Shown here: positions 46,701 to 55,617 of the stretch, one piece after another
How the letters are laid out: every line of letters starts with the position of its first letter
Position numbering within the stretch: the stretch's first letter is position 1
Assembly (NCBI GenBank): GCA_937898685.1
Contig: CALEJT010000028.1
Span: 1 to 64,000 of the forward strand
DNA from: an uncultured Gammaproteobacteria bacterium
Lineage (GTDB): Bacteria > Pseudomonadota > Gammaproteobacteria > Pseudomonadales > Pseudohongiellaceae
Length of the DNA: 64,000 bases
Direction of reading: 5' to 3'
Made by a program: the position numbers and the translations under genes
Notes under the pieces: model-generated
What the model was told of the DNA's origin: nothing
What the model saw: only the letters and a program-made list of their open reading frames with translations
The model's database searches: none

Positions 46701-47996
46701 TTATTTGAGCGAGGCGAATGCAGCTCGAGCTGCTTCCAGCGTGGCGGCGATGTCGGCATCGCTGTGCGCTGCGGAGATGAAGCCCGCTTCGAAAGCAGAA
46801 GGAGCAAGATAGACACCACGCTCGAGCATGGCGTGGAAGAAGCGGCGGAACAGCTCCACCTTGCTTTCCATCACCTGCGCGAAGCTGGTGATTTCCTGGT
46901 TCTCGTTGAAGTAGAGACCGAACATGCCGCCCACCTGCGTGGTGGTGAAGGCGATGCCTGCGTCCTGCGCAGCCTGGCGCAGACCATCGAGCAACTGCTT
47001 GCCTTTGGCTTCGAGTGTGGCGTGGAAACCGGGCTTGCTGATTTCGTCGAGCAATACGAGACCGGCCGTCACGGCGAGCGGGTTACCGGACATGGTGCCG
47101 GCCTGATAGACGGGGCCGAGCGGCGCGAGCTGGTCCATCAGATCCTTGCGGCCGCCGAAGGCGCCGACCGGCAGACCACCACCGATGATCTTGCCGAGTG
47201 TGGTGAGATCGGGCTTGATGCCATAGCGCGCCTGTGCACCACCAAGTGCGACGCGGAAACCGGTCATCACTTCGTCGAAGATCAACAGCGCGCCATAGCG
47301 CTGCGTGATCTCGCGCAGCCCCTGCAGGAAGCCGGCCGTCGGCGGCACGCAGTTCATGTTGCCGGCCACGGGCTCGACGATCAGCGCGGCGATGTCGTTG
47401 CCGTGGATCGAGAACAGTTGTTCCACGGCATTGAGATCGTTGTAGGGCAGTACGAAGGTTTGGGCTGCAGTATCGGCCGGGATGCCGGCGGAGTCGGGGT
47501 TGCCCATGGTCAGCGCACCGGAACCGGCTTTCACCAGCAGCGAGTCGACGTGGCCGTGATAGCAGCCTTCGAACTTCACCACCTTGTCGCGCTTGGTGCA
47601 GCCGCGCGCGAGACGCAGGGCACTCATCGTGGCTTCGGTGCCGGAGTTCACCAGTCGCACGCTTTCGATCGAGGGAATCAGTTCGCAGATCTTGTCGGCC
47701 AGCTGTACTTCGAGCGCGGTGGGAGCGCCGTAGGCGATGCCGCGATCGAGCTGGGCATGCAGTGCTTCGATCACCTTCGGATGGTTGTGGCCGAGAATCA
47801 TCGGGCCCCAGGCGCCGACGTAGTCGATATAGCTGTTGCCGTCTTCATCGAACAACTTCGAGCCGTTTGCGCTCTTGAAGAATACCGGGTTGCCACCCAC
47901 ACCGCGGAAGGCACGTACTGGCGAGTTGACGCCACCTGGGATGTGGCGGACTGCTCGTTCAAACAAAGCGATGGAATTGGGGATGCGTTGCGACAT
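46701..47996 (-). CDS. hemL: Glutamate-1-semialdehyde 2,1-aminomutase
   Basis: 431-residue PLP enzyme making 5-aminolevulinate in the C5 heme pathway. FERAVRHIPGGVNSPVRAF opens it, PLP-contact residues appear in VNSGTEATMSALRLARG and FDEVMTGFR, and the Schiff-base Lys269 is in TTLGKIIGGGLPVGAFGG. Length matches family (425-435). It lies 16 nt downstream of hemJ, so two heme-synthesis genes are paired. Confidence 0.98.
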   Translation of the reverse strand: MSQRIPNSIALFERAVRHIPGGVNSPVRAFRGVGGNPVFFKSANGSKLFDEDGNSYIDYVGAWGPMILGHNHPKVIEALHAQLDRGIAYGAPTALEVQLADKICELIPSIESVRLVNSGTEATMSALRLARGCTKRDKVVKFEGCYHGHVDSLLVKAGSGALTMGNPDSAGIPADTAAQTFVLPYNDLNAVEQLFSIHGNDIAALIVEPVAGNMNCVPPTAGFLQGLREITQRYGALLIFDEVMTGFRVALGGAQARYGIKPDLTTLGKIIGGGLPVGAFGGRKDLMDQLAPLGPVYQAGTMSGNPLAVTAGLVLLDEISKPGFHATLEAKGKQLLDGLRQAAQDAGIAFTTTQVGGMFGLYFNENQEITSFAQVMESKVELFRRFFHAMLERGVYLAPSAFEAGFISAAHSDADIAATLEAARAAFASLK

Positions 47997-48012
47997 GAGG
48001 ACTACCGTTGAA

Positions 48013-48435
48013 TCAGAAAGGTTTGACTACCACGAGAACTACGATGGCGATCAACAGCAGCACCGGTAGTTCGTTGAAGATGCGGAAGAACTTGTGTGAC
48101 TTGGTGTTGCGATCATCGCGGAAGGCTTTGAGATAGTGACCGCACATGAAGTGATACACCAGGAGCAGCACCACGCAGGTCAACTTGGCGTGCATCCAGC
48201 CACTGCTCATGTAGTAGGCCGTGTTGTAGCTCAGAGTCCAGATACCCAATACCACGGTCAGCACCATCGATGGCGTCATGATGCCGCGATAGAGCTTGCG
48301 TTCCATGATCTTGAAACGCTCCTTGCCTGGTGTGTCCTCGCACATGGCGTGATACACGAATAGACGCGGTAAATAGAACATCGCTGCAAACCAGCAAATC
48401 ACGGCGATGACATGGAACGCTTTTACCCAAAGCAT
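48013..48435 (-). CDS. hemJ: Protoporphyrinogen IX oxidase HemJ
   Basis: 140-residue membrane protein with four predicted helices. N-terminal LWVKAFHVIAVICWFAAMFY (20 residues) holds the conserved His8, followed by LPRLFVYH. KLTCVVLLLVYHFMCG lies in the middle. The family replaces HemG/HemY in the last oxidation before heme. It is divergent from argC, as in Pseudomonas, and cotranscribed with hemL. Confidence 0.95.
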   Translation of the reverse strand: MLWVKAFHVIAVICWFAAMFYLPRLFVYHAMCEDTPGKERFKIMERKLYRGIMTPSMVLTVVLGIWTLSYNTAYYMSSGWMHAKLTCVVLLLVYHFMCGHYLKAFRDDRNTKSHKFFRIFNELPVLLLIAIVVLVVVKPF

Positions 48436-48497
48436 GCGATTTCTTCCTGCTGTGCAGCGCGAAGCTGCATAAGTAATTCATTTTATTGGGCGATTTT

Positions 48498-48503
48498 ATT
48501 ATA
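48498..48503 (-). promoter_or_regulatory. Perfect -10 hexamer, probable hemJ promoter
   Basis: On the minus strand these bases read TATAAT, about 62 nt before the hemJ ATG. No good -35 element is visible. A plus-strand TTCATT-N17-TATATT (48477-48505) overlaps it and could serve argC. Confidence 0.4.
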
Positions 48504-48510
48504 TTGGCGC

Positions 48511-48540
48511 GCCCTGGCCAGTGTTTGCCGGGGCTTTTTT
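48511..48540 (+). terminator. Terminator-like hairpin in the argC leader
   Basis: GCCCTGGC (48511-48518) pairs with GCCGGGGC (48527-48534) over 8 bp with one G-U. An 8-nt loop and six T complete it. No plus-strand gene ends nearby, so it does not terminate an upstream gene. Confidence 0.6.
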
Positions 48541-48583
48541 CTGAAGTGGCCCAGCCAGGGCCGAATACTGCGGAGTAACGAGC

Positions 48584-49615
48584 GTGATCAAGGTAGGCAT
48601 CGTCGGAGCAACGGGTTATACCGGCGTGGAACTGTTGCGGTTTTTGAGCTTGCATCCCGAGGTCGAGATCAGCGTCGTCACCTCGCGATCCGAAGCCGGC
48701 CTGCCTGTTTCCAGCTTGTTCCCCAACCTGCGCAAATACGTGGATCTCAAGTTCGTCGAGCCCAGCGCAGAGAACTTGAATACCTGCGACGTCGTGTTCT
48801 TCGCAACGCCCAATGGCACCGCGATGAAGATGGCGCAGGAACTGCTCGACGCCGGTGTAAAGGTGATCGACCTTTCTGCCGATTTCCGTATCAAGGACGT
48901 CAAAGTTTGGGAGCAGTGGTATCGCATGACGCACGCGAGCCCGCACCTGCTCGAAGAAGCAGTGTACGGTCTCTGCGAGATCAACCGCGAAGCGATCAAG
49001 CAAGCGCGTCTCGTGGCGAACCCGGGTTGTTATCCCACTGCAGTGCAGCTCGGCTTCCTGCCACTGCTGCGTGCTGGTGTGATCGATCCTTCGTATCTCA
49101 TTGCCGACTGCAAATCGGGTGTGAGTGGTGCCGGCCGCAAGGCCGAGATGGGACTTCTGCTCTGCGAAGTCAGTGAGAGCTTCAAGGCTTATTCGATCAA
49201 CGGTCACCGTCATCAGCCGGAGATCAAGCAGGGGCTCGATCTCGTCAGCAAGACACCGGTGAACCTGACCTTCATGCCGCATCTGGTACCGATGATTCGC
49301 GGCATTCAGGCTTCGCTTTACGCGCGTCTGACCGACACCAGCGTGGATCTGCAGCAGTTGTTCGAAGACACCTACCGCAACGAGCCCTTCGTCGACGTGT
49401 TGCCGGCAGGCATGAGTCCCGAGACACGCAGCGTGCGTGGCAGCAACCACTGCCAGTTGGCCGTCACTCGTCCGCAGGGCGGCGACACCGTGGTGGTGTT
49501 CGCGGTCGAAGACAACCTGGTCAAAGGCGCGGCGGGTCAGGCGGTGCAAAACATGAACCTGATGTTCGGTTTGCCGGAAACCACCGGCCTGAACGTCGTG
49601 GCGGCTCTGCCCTAG
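48584..49615 (+). CDS. argC: N-acetyl-gamma-glutamyl-phosphate reductase
   Basis: 343-residue NADPH enzyme of arginine synthesis. N-terminal IVGATGYTGVELLR nucleotide loop. Catalytic Cys in LVANPGCYPTAVQLGFLPLL (20 residues). His/Arg region in YSINGHRHQPEI. Start GTG 48584 gives the standard MIKVGIVGATG. Length is typical. It is divergent from hemJ and starts the argC-DUF6776-bactofilin-erpA run. Confidence 0.97.
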   Translation: MIKVGIVGATGYTGVELLRFLSLHPEVEISVVTSRSEAGLPVSSLFPNLRKYVDLKFVEPSAENLNTCDVVFFATPNGTAMKMAQELLDAGVKVIDLSADFRIKDVKVWEQWYRMTHASPHLLEEAVYGLCEINREAIKQARLVANPGCYPTAVQLGFLPLLRAGVIDPSYLIADCKSGVSGAGRKAEMGLLLCEVSESFKAYSINGHRHQPEIKQGLDLVSKTPVNLTFMPHLVPMIRGIQASLYARLTDTSVDLQQLFEDTYRNEPFVDVLPAGMSPETRSVRGSNHCQLAVTRPQGGDTVVVFAVEDNLVKGAAGQAVQNMNLMFGLPETTGLNVVAALP

Positions 49616-49681
49616 AGGAGAACGAGGCTCCGCAAGAGACGGAGCAAGCTGCTCTGAGGGGCGGACCGCGGCAAGCTCGAG

Positions 49682-50470
49682 GTGAAGATGCCGGCGGTCA
49701 AAGGCAGCAAGCAACCCAAGATGATCGTGGTGGCGTATCGTCCTGCGCTGCTGTGGGCGGTTGCTCTCGTGCTGCTCGGTTCCCTCACGCTTGCCGTTTG
49801 GCTCGGACATTCCGCCGGTCGCAGCGCCGCACAACGTGACATCGATGCGGCGCTGCAGATTCCCACCTCCGAAAGCGAACTCACGCTTCAGCGCGCCAAG
49901 GAAATCGCGCGCAGTCCCGACCAACTGATCACCATCCTGCGCGAGAACAACGAGCTCAAACAAAAACTGGTGAGTCTCGAGCGCAGTGCCGCCATCGACA
50001 AGGAAGCGCTCGCCGCCGTGCAGGACGAACTCGTGTCGCAGCGCGATACCATCGCGCAATTGCAGGAAGATCTGATGTTCTATCGTCAGATCGCGGCGCC
50101 CGATTCGGCCGCGGCGGAGCAGGGTCTCGTGATCGGCAGTCTCGATCTCGTCGCCGGCAGACAAGCAGGACGCGTGCGTTACAAGATCGAATTCCGTCAG
50201 CAGGGCGGCTCCGACAAACTCGAAGGTTATGCCAACGTCACCGTGGTCGGTGATCAGGATGGTGAACGCGTGAGTCTGCCGCTGCATGAACTTGCGACGG
50301 GAGAGCAGGAACAGAACATTCCGCTTGGTTTTCGTTATTTCCAAAACGTAGAAGGCGAGCTCGAGCTGCCCGAAGGTTTCAGTCCGCTCCGCATGCAGGT
50401 GCTGGCGGTGGTCGAAGGCAAGAACGCCAAACGAGTGGAGAAGAGCTTCGGCTGGAGCGTACGCAATTGA
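49682..50470 (+). CDS. DUF6776 family membrane-anchored coiled-coil protein
   Basis: 262-residue protein between argC and the bactofilin gene, the position of PA0663 in Pseudomonas. One transmembrane helix (about 22-42), a coiled coil (about 80-135, ENNELKQKLVSLERSAAI and similar heptads) and a beta-rich C-terminal domain. It resembles the DUF6776 family. No enzyme motif is present. Linked to a bactofilin, it may be part of an envelope scaffold. The start is uncertain: GTG 49682 or ATG 49688, both beside a GAGGTGA stretch. Confidence 0.8.
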   Translation: MKMPAVKGSKQPKMIVVAYRPALLWAVALVLLGSLTLAVWLGHSAGRSAAQRDIDAALQIPTSESELTLQRAKEIARSPDQLITILRENNELKQKLVSLERSAAIDKEALAAVQDELVSQRDTIAQLQEDLMFYRQIAAPDSAAAEQGLVIGSLDLVAGRQAGRVRYKIEFRQQGGSDKLEGYANVTVVGDQDGERVSLPLHELATGEQEQNIPLGFRYFQNVEGELELPEGFSPLRMQVLAVVEGKNAKRVEKSFGWSVRN

Positions 50471-50494
50471 CCAGCCACTGACAGGAGAGCCCCC

Positions 50495-50950
50495 ATGTCA
50501 TTGTTCAAGAGCAAGTCCCCGGTTGCCGGTGTCGTGGCAACCGGTAGCATCACTCTCATCTCCAGGGCCACGACGCTGACGGGTGACATCCGCTTCAGCG
50601 GCTCGCTCGAAATCGAAGGCACGATCCACGGCAACATCCACGCCGATGGTGAAAATGCCCAGGTGCGTGTGTGCGAAACCGGTCTCGTGCAGGGCGAGAT
50701 CCATGCGCCGCGTGTCATCATCAACGGCAGGGTGGAAGGCGACGTGCACGTGGCCGGCCATCTCGAGCTGGCAGCCAAGGCGCGTGTCGTCGGCGACGTC
50801 TACTACGAGCTGATCGAGATGGTGATGGGGGCGGAAGTGAACGGTGTGCTGCATCACGTGCCGAAGGCCGAAGCACAGCCCGTGACGGCCCAGAAAGCAG
50901 CTGCGGAGGCGGCCGTGAGCGACTCAGCCATGGCGGCGCTCAGCTCGTAA
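50495..50950 (+). CDS. Bactofilin (polymer-forming cytoskeletal protein)
   Basis: 151-residue bactofilin. The central right-handed beta-helix domain (about 18-115) shows the repeating pattern of GDIRFSGSLEIEGTIHGNI, LVQGEIHAPRVIINGRVEGD and VHVAGHLELAAKARVVGDVY, each quoted in part. Flanking tails are short and unstructured. Bactofilins polymerise without nucleotide and position envelope enzymes. Twenty-four nucleotides separate it from the DUF6776 gene. Its stop touches an IscR-like site that belongs to erpA. Confidence 0.93.
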   Translation: MSLFKSKSPVAGVVATGSITLISRATTLTGDIRFSGSLEIEGTIHGNIHADGENAQVRVCETGLVQGEIHAPRVIINGRVEGDVHVAGHLELAAKARVVGDVYYELIEMVMGAEVNGVLHHVPKAEAQPVTAQKAAAEAAVSDSAMAALSS

Positions 50951-50982
50951 TACTTGACTATTTTCCTTGGTTAATAGAGAAT
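50950..50982 (+). promoter_or_regulatory. IscR type-1-like site and promoter of erpA
   Basis: The 25-mer at 50950-50974 matches the E. coli IscR type-1 consensus (ATASYYGACTRWWWYAGTC...) at about 20 positions, with the left half (ATACTTGACTATTT) complete. It covers TTGACT (50954-50959), which is 17 nt from GAGAAT (50977-50982). This arrangement fits repression by Fe-S-loaded IscR. Confidence 0.7.
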
Positions 50983-51011
50983 CGGCGGCGTTGTCTGTTG
51001 CAGGTATTCCT

Positions 51012-51365
51012 ATGAGTGTTGTTCAAACCCAAGAAGCGAGCGTGCTGACGATGACCGACGCCGCTGCCCGCAAGGTGAACGCGCTGCTGCAGGAGGAAGG
51101 CAACCCCAATCTCAACTTGCGGGTCTACGTCACCGGCGGCGGCTGTTCCGGCTTTCAATATGGTTTCTCGTTCGATGAAACCGTCAATGAAGACGACACC
51201 GTGATCGAACGCGACGGTGCCCACATGTTGGTGGACTCCCTCAGCATTCAGTATCTGGCTGGTGCCGTGGTGGACTACGAGGAAGGGTTGCAGGGTTCAC
51301 GCTTCCGTGTGCAGAACCCGATGGCCACCACGACGTGTGGCTGCGGCATGTCCTTCACCATCTGA
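51012..51365 (+). CDS. erpA: A-type iron-sulfur cluster carrier ErpA
   Basis: 117-residue Fe-S carrier. The three cluster cysteines are Cys45 (GGGCSGFQYGF), Cys109 and Cys111 (TTTCGCGMSF). It passes clusters to IspG and respiratory enzymes in E. coli. The ATG at 51012 gives the family N-terminus. The frame is open 15 codons upstream into the promoter region. It is convergent with anmK at 19 nt. Confidence 0.97.
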   Translation: MSVVQTQEASVLTMTDAAARKVNALLQEEGNPNLNLRVYVTGGGCSGFQYGFSFDETVNEDDTVIERDGAHMLVDSLSIQYLAGAVVDYEEGLQGSRFRVQNPMATTTCGCGMSFTI

Positions 51366-51384
51366 TCGCGTAAGCGACGTCTTC

Positions 51385-52503
51385 TCACTCCGCGTAATAG
51401 ATGCCCCCTGCAATTACCGGCCCACTGGCGCCGGTGAAGGGGCTGAAGTCTATCGTTTCTCTTTTAAGTGTCTTGCTGGCGAACCAGGCGAAGGCTGCGG
51501 CTTCGACGCAATCGGCATCGAGACCATGTTCGGTGCTGGTGCTGAGCACGAAGCCCGGCAGTAGTTCACGCAGACGTTCGAGCAAGGCCTCGTTGTGCAC
51601 GCCGCCGCCGCAGGCGATCAAACGTCCGCGGATGGCGTGGCGCAGCACCGCATCGCTCACCGTTCTTGCCGTGTATTCGAGCAAGGTCGCCTGTACGTCG
51701 ACGGCAGCGAATTCGCCGCCGCAAGCTGCCAACTGTCGATCGAGCCAGGGCAGGTTGAAGAGCTCGCGTCCGGTACTCTTCGGCGGCGGTTTGTCGAGAT
51801 AGGGCTCCTGCAGCAATTGTTGGAGCAACTTGTTCTGGACCTCGCCGCTCTTTGCCCACTGACCGCCATCGTCGTAGCGCAAACCCTGATGACGCTGAAT
51901 CCAGCCATCCATCAACACGCTGGCCGGACCCGTGTCGAGGCCGAAGGGACGACCACCATGCGGCGGCAATACCGTGATGTTGGCGATGCCACCGAGGTTG
52001 AGCACGATCGTCAGTTGCTCGGCATCGCTGAAGAGCGCCTGATGCAGCGCCGGCACGATGGGTGCACCTTGACCGCCAAGCGCCATGTCCTTGCGGCGGA
52101 AATCGGCCACGGTGGTGATGCCGGTGCGAGCGGCGATGGTGCTGGGGTCACCGATCTGCAGCGTGAAGGCATGTTGCGTCGCCCGTTGTGGCGGCTCGTG
52201 CCAGATGGTCTGGCCGTGGCTACCGATCGCGACGATGTCGCTCGCCTGGAGTCCTCTGCGCTGCAGCATCGCGTTCACGGCAGCGGCAAAACCCACCGCC
52301 ACTGCGATGTCGGCATTGCCGAGCGTGGGAAGATCGAGCCCATCGTTGTCGCACAGTCGCAACAGCGTGCTGCGCAAAGTGGGATCGAGCGGATGACAGA
52401 GATAGTCGATAACGGAAAGGCCTGACCCCATGTCCACCAGCGCACAGTCGATGCCGTCCATGCTGGTGCCCGAGATCAGGCCTATGTAGAGCGCTTGGCT
52501 CAT
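51385..52503 (-). CDS. anmK: Anhydro-N-acetylmuramic acid kinase
   Basis: 372-residue ASKHA-fold kinase of cell-wall recycling. It hydrolyses the anhydro ring and phosphorylates MurNAc. N-terminal YIGLISGTSMDGIDCALVD, IGSHGQTIWHEPP, NLGGIANITVLPP and GLDTGPASVLMD are all present. Its ATG overlaps the stop of the upstream M23 peptidase gene (ATGA), linking wall cutting and recycling. Confidence 0.97.
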   Translation of the reverse strand: MSQALYIGLISGTSMDGIDCALVDMGSGLSVIDYLCHPLDPTLRSTLLRLCDNDGLDLPTLGNADIAVAVGFAAAVNAMLQRRGLQASDIVAIGSHGQTIWHEPPQRATQHAFTLQIGDPSTIAARTGITTVADFRRKDMALGGQGAPIVPALHQALFSDAEQLTIVLNLGGIANITVLPPHGGRPFGLDTGPASVLMDGWIQRHQGLRYDDGGQWAKSGEVQNKLLQQLLQEPYLDKPPPKSTGRELFNLPWLDRQLAACGGEFAAVDVQATLLEYTARTVSDAVLRHAIRGRLIACGGGVHNEALLERLRELLPGFVLSTSTEHGLDADCVEAAAFAWFASKTLKRETIDFSPFTGASGPVIAGGIYYAE

Positions 52504-53888
52504 TCGATGCGGCTTTCAGCCTCTTTCTTTTCGGCCTGCGCCATGGCGAGGCGAACGGTTTCGGAGCGCTCGCTCATCATCGCGAGCAGCGGACGCGTCT
52601 GTTCCAGGAAACGCGGCAGTTCTTCCTTCGCCAGCTGCACCTGTTTGATCTCTTCCTGCTGCAGGATGCGGCGCGAATCGCGGTGCACACCATCCATCAG
52701 GAATTCGTAGTGCAGATGCGGACCGGTGGCGCTGCCGGTGGAACCGACGTAACCGATCACCTGACCCTGCTTCACACGGGTGCCGACCTTGATGCCCGGG
52801 CCGTAGCCGTTGAGGTGGGCATACTTGGTTTCGAAGCGATCACCGTGCTTGATCACCACCAGCTTGCCGAACGAACCGTTGCTGTTGGCGAAGGTCACAC
52901 GACCATCGGCCGTGGCCACCACGGGAGTGCCGGTGGGAGCCGCGTAGTCGGTGCCGCGATGCGCGCGAATGGTGTTCAGAATCGGGTGTTTGCGCGCCAG
53001 GCTGAAGCCGGAGCTGATGCGGGTGAAGTCGACCGGGTTGAGCAGGAAGGCCTTGCGCATGGCTTCGCCTTTCGGGCTGTAGAAGCCGCTGTCACCTTCG
53101 GCATTTTCGTAGCGCACGGCCACGTGCGTGCGGCCCTGGTTGGTGTACTCGGCAGCGAGGATGCGGCCGACACCGACGTATTGCTCACCCAGATAGAGTT
53201 CTTCATACAGGATGCCGAAGCTGTCGCCGGGCTGGGTGTCCTGCAGGAAGTCCACCACGCCGTTGAAGATCGAGGACAGGTCCATCGCCATCGCGGCGCT
53301 CACGGAATTGCGCTGTGCGGCGAGGAAGAGCGAATCGGTGATCACGGCTTCGCGCCATACCTGACGCACTTCCGGAGTCTTCACCACGTGATCGAGCGAG
53401 TAGGTGCCATCTTCCTGACGCGTGACCAGCCAACTTTCGAGCGGAGTCTTGATCAACTCCAACGACTGCACACGATTGTCGGGCGTGAGTTCGAAGACGA
53501 GGTTGTTGCCGGGATAAAGGTTGCTGAGGACGCGGGCGTGTTCCTTGCCGGCGGTGACGTCCGCCACCTGCTGCGGGCCGAGGCCGGCGCGGCGGAAGAT
53601 CACGGAAAGACTGTCACCCGGTTTCACCTCCAGCCACAGGCGCGGATCGACCACGGGCGTCGCCTCTTCGAGCAACGAGGCAACCGGATCGGGCGCGGGC
53701 GCGAGATAGTCGGCCGGCACGGCAGGACCGAGCGCCACGAAATCACGCGCCAGGTTCTGATTACTTTCCGCCTTGGGGAAGAAAGCCAGTGCGACTACGA
53801 GAGGGAGAAGACCCGCCAGGAGACATTGATGGGATCGGGGCAGGTGCCGATCAATGTGTTCCTTCTTTATTTGTTTTAGCAAACGCAT
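52500..53888 (-). CDS. M23 family peptidoglycan endopeptidase (MepM-like)
   Basis: 462-residue membrane-anchored metallopeptidase. Transmembrane anchor about 22-40. OapA/LysM-like domain (about 85-170, VKPGDSLSVIFRRAGL). C-terminal lysostaphin-type domain with HRGTDYAAPTGTPV and HLHYE, which carry the zinc ligands. It should cut D,D-crosslinks during wall growth. The ATG at 53888 (MRLLKQIKKEH) is preferred. An upstream extension of 23 residues is open but not typical. It overlaps anmK and is divergent from tyrS. Confidence 0.93.
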   Translation of the reverse strand: MRLLKQIKKEHIDRHLPRSHQCLLAGLLPLVVALAFFPKAESNQNLARDFVALGPAVPADYLAPAPDPVASLLEEATPVVDPRLWLEVKPGDSLSVIFRRAGLGPQQVADVTAGKEHARVLSNLYPGNNLVFELTPDNRVQSLELIKTPLESWLVTRQEDGTYSLDHVVKTPEVRQVWREAVITDSLFLAAQRNSVSAAMAMDLSSIFNGVVDFLQDTQPGDSFGILYEELYLGEQYVGVGRILAAEYTNQGRTHVAVRYENAEGDSGFYSPKGEAMRKAFLLNPVDFTRISSGFSLARKHPILNTIRAHRGTDYAAPTGTPVVATADGRVTFANSNGSFGKLVVIKHGDRFETKYAHLNGYGPGIKVGTRVKQGQVIGYVGSTGSATGPHLHYEFLMDGVHRDSRRILQQEEIKQVQLAKEELPRFLEQTRPLLAMMSERSETVRLAMAQAEKKEAESRIE

Positions 53889-53947
53889 GCAAAAGAAAAA
53901 GAAATAGGTGCGAAAAAAGAGGGGCCCAAGACTCGGGCAATGGCCGG

Positions 53948-53956
53948 ATTGTAACA
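53948..53956 (-). promoter_or_regulatory. Extended -10 promoter of the M23 peptidase gene
   Basis: The minus strand reads TGTTACAAT: a TGn extension and TACAAT, about 60 nt before the ATG at 53888. The rest of the 302-nt gap to tyrS (53889-54190) holds no gene and no clear tyrS promoter. Confidence 0.5.
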
Positions 53957-54190
53957 AAAAGTTTCAGTCTGACTACCTGCAATTCATACGTGATTTGACT
54001 AGCCTCCGCAGACTTTTCCTAACGCGTGTAAACGGCATGTAACGATCGCGCAAACCCCGTGATTTGCCGAGCGAAATGCGTTCGCCATCGAGCGGGGACA
54101 GCCACCTTCGTGCCCGGCGCGTGGCAATGGGCGGCCGCTTTTAGTAAAGTGCGCGGTCTTTTGTAGTTAGGTCCCCGGAACCCTAAGCCC

Positions 54191-55474
54191 ATGTCGAAGC
54201 AGCCCGCCAACATCGTTCAGATCCTGCGTGAGCGTGGACTGGTGGTGCAGGTCTCCGCCGAAGCGGAATTGGACGAGCACCTCACCAGCGCCTGCCGCAC
54301 CGTGTATTGCGGTTTCGATCCCACGGCGCAGAGTCTGCACATCGGATCCCTCGTTCCCCTCCTGGCCCTGCGCCGTGTGCAGTTGGCAGGTCATCGCCCC
54401 ATCGCGCTGGCCGGCGGTGCCACCGGCATGATCGGTGACCCCAGCTTCAAGGCGAAGGAGCGCAAGCTCAATTCTCTGGAAGTGGTGGGCGAGTGGACCG
54501 AGCGCATCAAGGCGCAGGTCTCGCGCTTCATCGACTTCGACTGCGGCGAGAACTCCGCGATCGTCGCCAACAATCTCGACTGGACCCAGTCGCTCGACGT
54601 GCTCACCTTCCTGCGTGACATCGGCAAGCACTTCTCCGTCAATGCCATGATCGCGAAGGAGAGCGTGAAGCAGCGCATCGAGCGCGAAGGCGAGGGCATC
54701 TCCTTCACCGAATTCACCTACATGATCCTGCAGTCCTACGACTTTGCCGTGCTGAACCGTCAGTACGGCTGCACGTTGCAGATCGGCGGCAGCGATCAGT
54801 GGGGCAACATCACGGGTGGCATCGATCTCACCCGTCGTCTGAATCAGCAGCAGGTCTATGGTCTGACCATGCCGCTCGTCACCAAGGCGGATGGCACCAA
54901 GTTCGGCAAGACCGAAACCGGCACGGTCTGGCTCGATCCCAGCCTGACCTCGCACTACGCCTTCTATCAGTTCTGGATCAACACCGCCGACGCCGACGTC
55001 TACAAGTTCCTGCGTTACTTCACCTTCCTCGACGTGGCCGAGATCGACGCCATCGAAGAACGTGACAAGAGCGCCGCCGGCAAGCCACAAGCCCAGGGCA
55101 TCCTGGCGCGTGAAGTCACCAAGCTCGTCCATGGCGCCGAAGGTCTGGCCGCGGCCGAGCGCATCACCGAGGCGCTCTTCAGTGGTGATCTCAGCAAGCT
55201 GACCGAAGCGGATTTCGCCCAGCTCGCACTCGATGGCCTGCCCACCACCAAGAAGCCGATCGCGGGTCTCTCGCTGGTCGATGCCCTGGTCAGCACGGGC
55301 CTCGCCAGCTCCAACCGCGCCGCGCGCGAGTTCATCGGCAACGGTGCGGTGAACGTCAACGGTGAGAAGGTGAGCGATCCGGCCGCCGTCATCGATCCGG
55401 TTCAGGCCATGCACGGCCGCTACTTCCTGCTGCGTCGCGGCAAGAAGCAGTTCCATCTCCTCCAGGCCGAATAA
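54191..55474 (+). CDS. tyrS: Tyrosyl-tRNA synthetase
   Basis: 427-residue class I synthetase. Substrate pocket YCGFDPTAQSLHIGSLVPLL (20 residues) includes the HIGH-like HIGS. The KMSKS equivalent is KFGKT near residue 238. A C-terminal S4 RNA-binding domain (about 355-427, GLASSNRAAREFI) completes the long TyrS form. It begins after a 302-nt gap and is followed by a short hairpin. Confidence 0.98.
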   Translation: MSKQPANIVQILRERGLVVQVSAEAELDEHLTSACRTVYCGFDPTAQSLHIGSLVPLLALRRVQLAGHRPIALAGGATGMIGDPSFKAKERKLNSLEVVGEWTERIKAQVSRFIDFDCGENSAIVANNLDWTQSLDVLTFLRDIGKHFSVNAMIAKESVKQRIEREGEGISFTEFTYMILQSYDFAVLNRQYGCTLQIGGSDQWGNITGGIDLTRRLNQQQVYGLTMPLVTKADGTKFGKTETGTVWLDPSLTSHYAFYQFWINTADADVYKFLRYFTFLDVAEIDAIEERDKSAAGKPQAQGILAREVTKLVHGAEGLAAAERITEALFSGDLSKLTEADFAQLALDGLPTTKKPIAGLSLVDALVSTGLASSNRAAREFIGNGAVNVNGEKVSDPAAVIDPVQAMHGRYFLLRRGKKQFHLLQAE

Positions 55475-55484
55475 GCCCGTGTCA

Positions 55485-55511
55485 CGAGCCGCGCATCAGT
55501 GCGGCTCGCTT
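55485..55511 (+). terminator. Hairpin after tyrS
   Basis: An 8-bp perfect stem (55485-55492 with 55501-55508) has an 8-nt loop and then only CTT, so termination is likely weak. Confidence 0.5.
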
Positions 55512-55617
55512 GATTCCCAGCGTCCGACCCCCACCTTTGCAGAGTCATGGTGCGGCTTGCCTGTGCCCGGGCAAGGCCGTTCGATCCTGAAACCACGGGG
55601 CGAGGTGCACTCGACGC

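Noticed and set aside
48113..50344. 743-codon minus-strand frame across hemJ, argC and the DUF6776 gene
   Set aside because: It overlaps hemJ in another frame and lies antisense to argC and the next gene, all of which are well supported.
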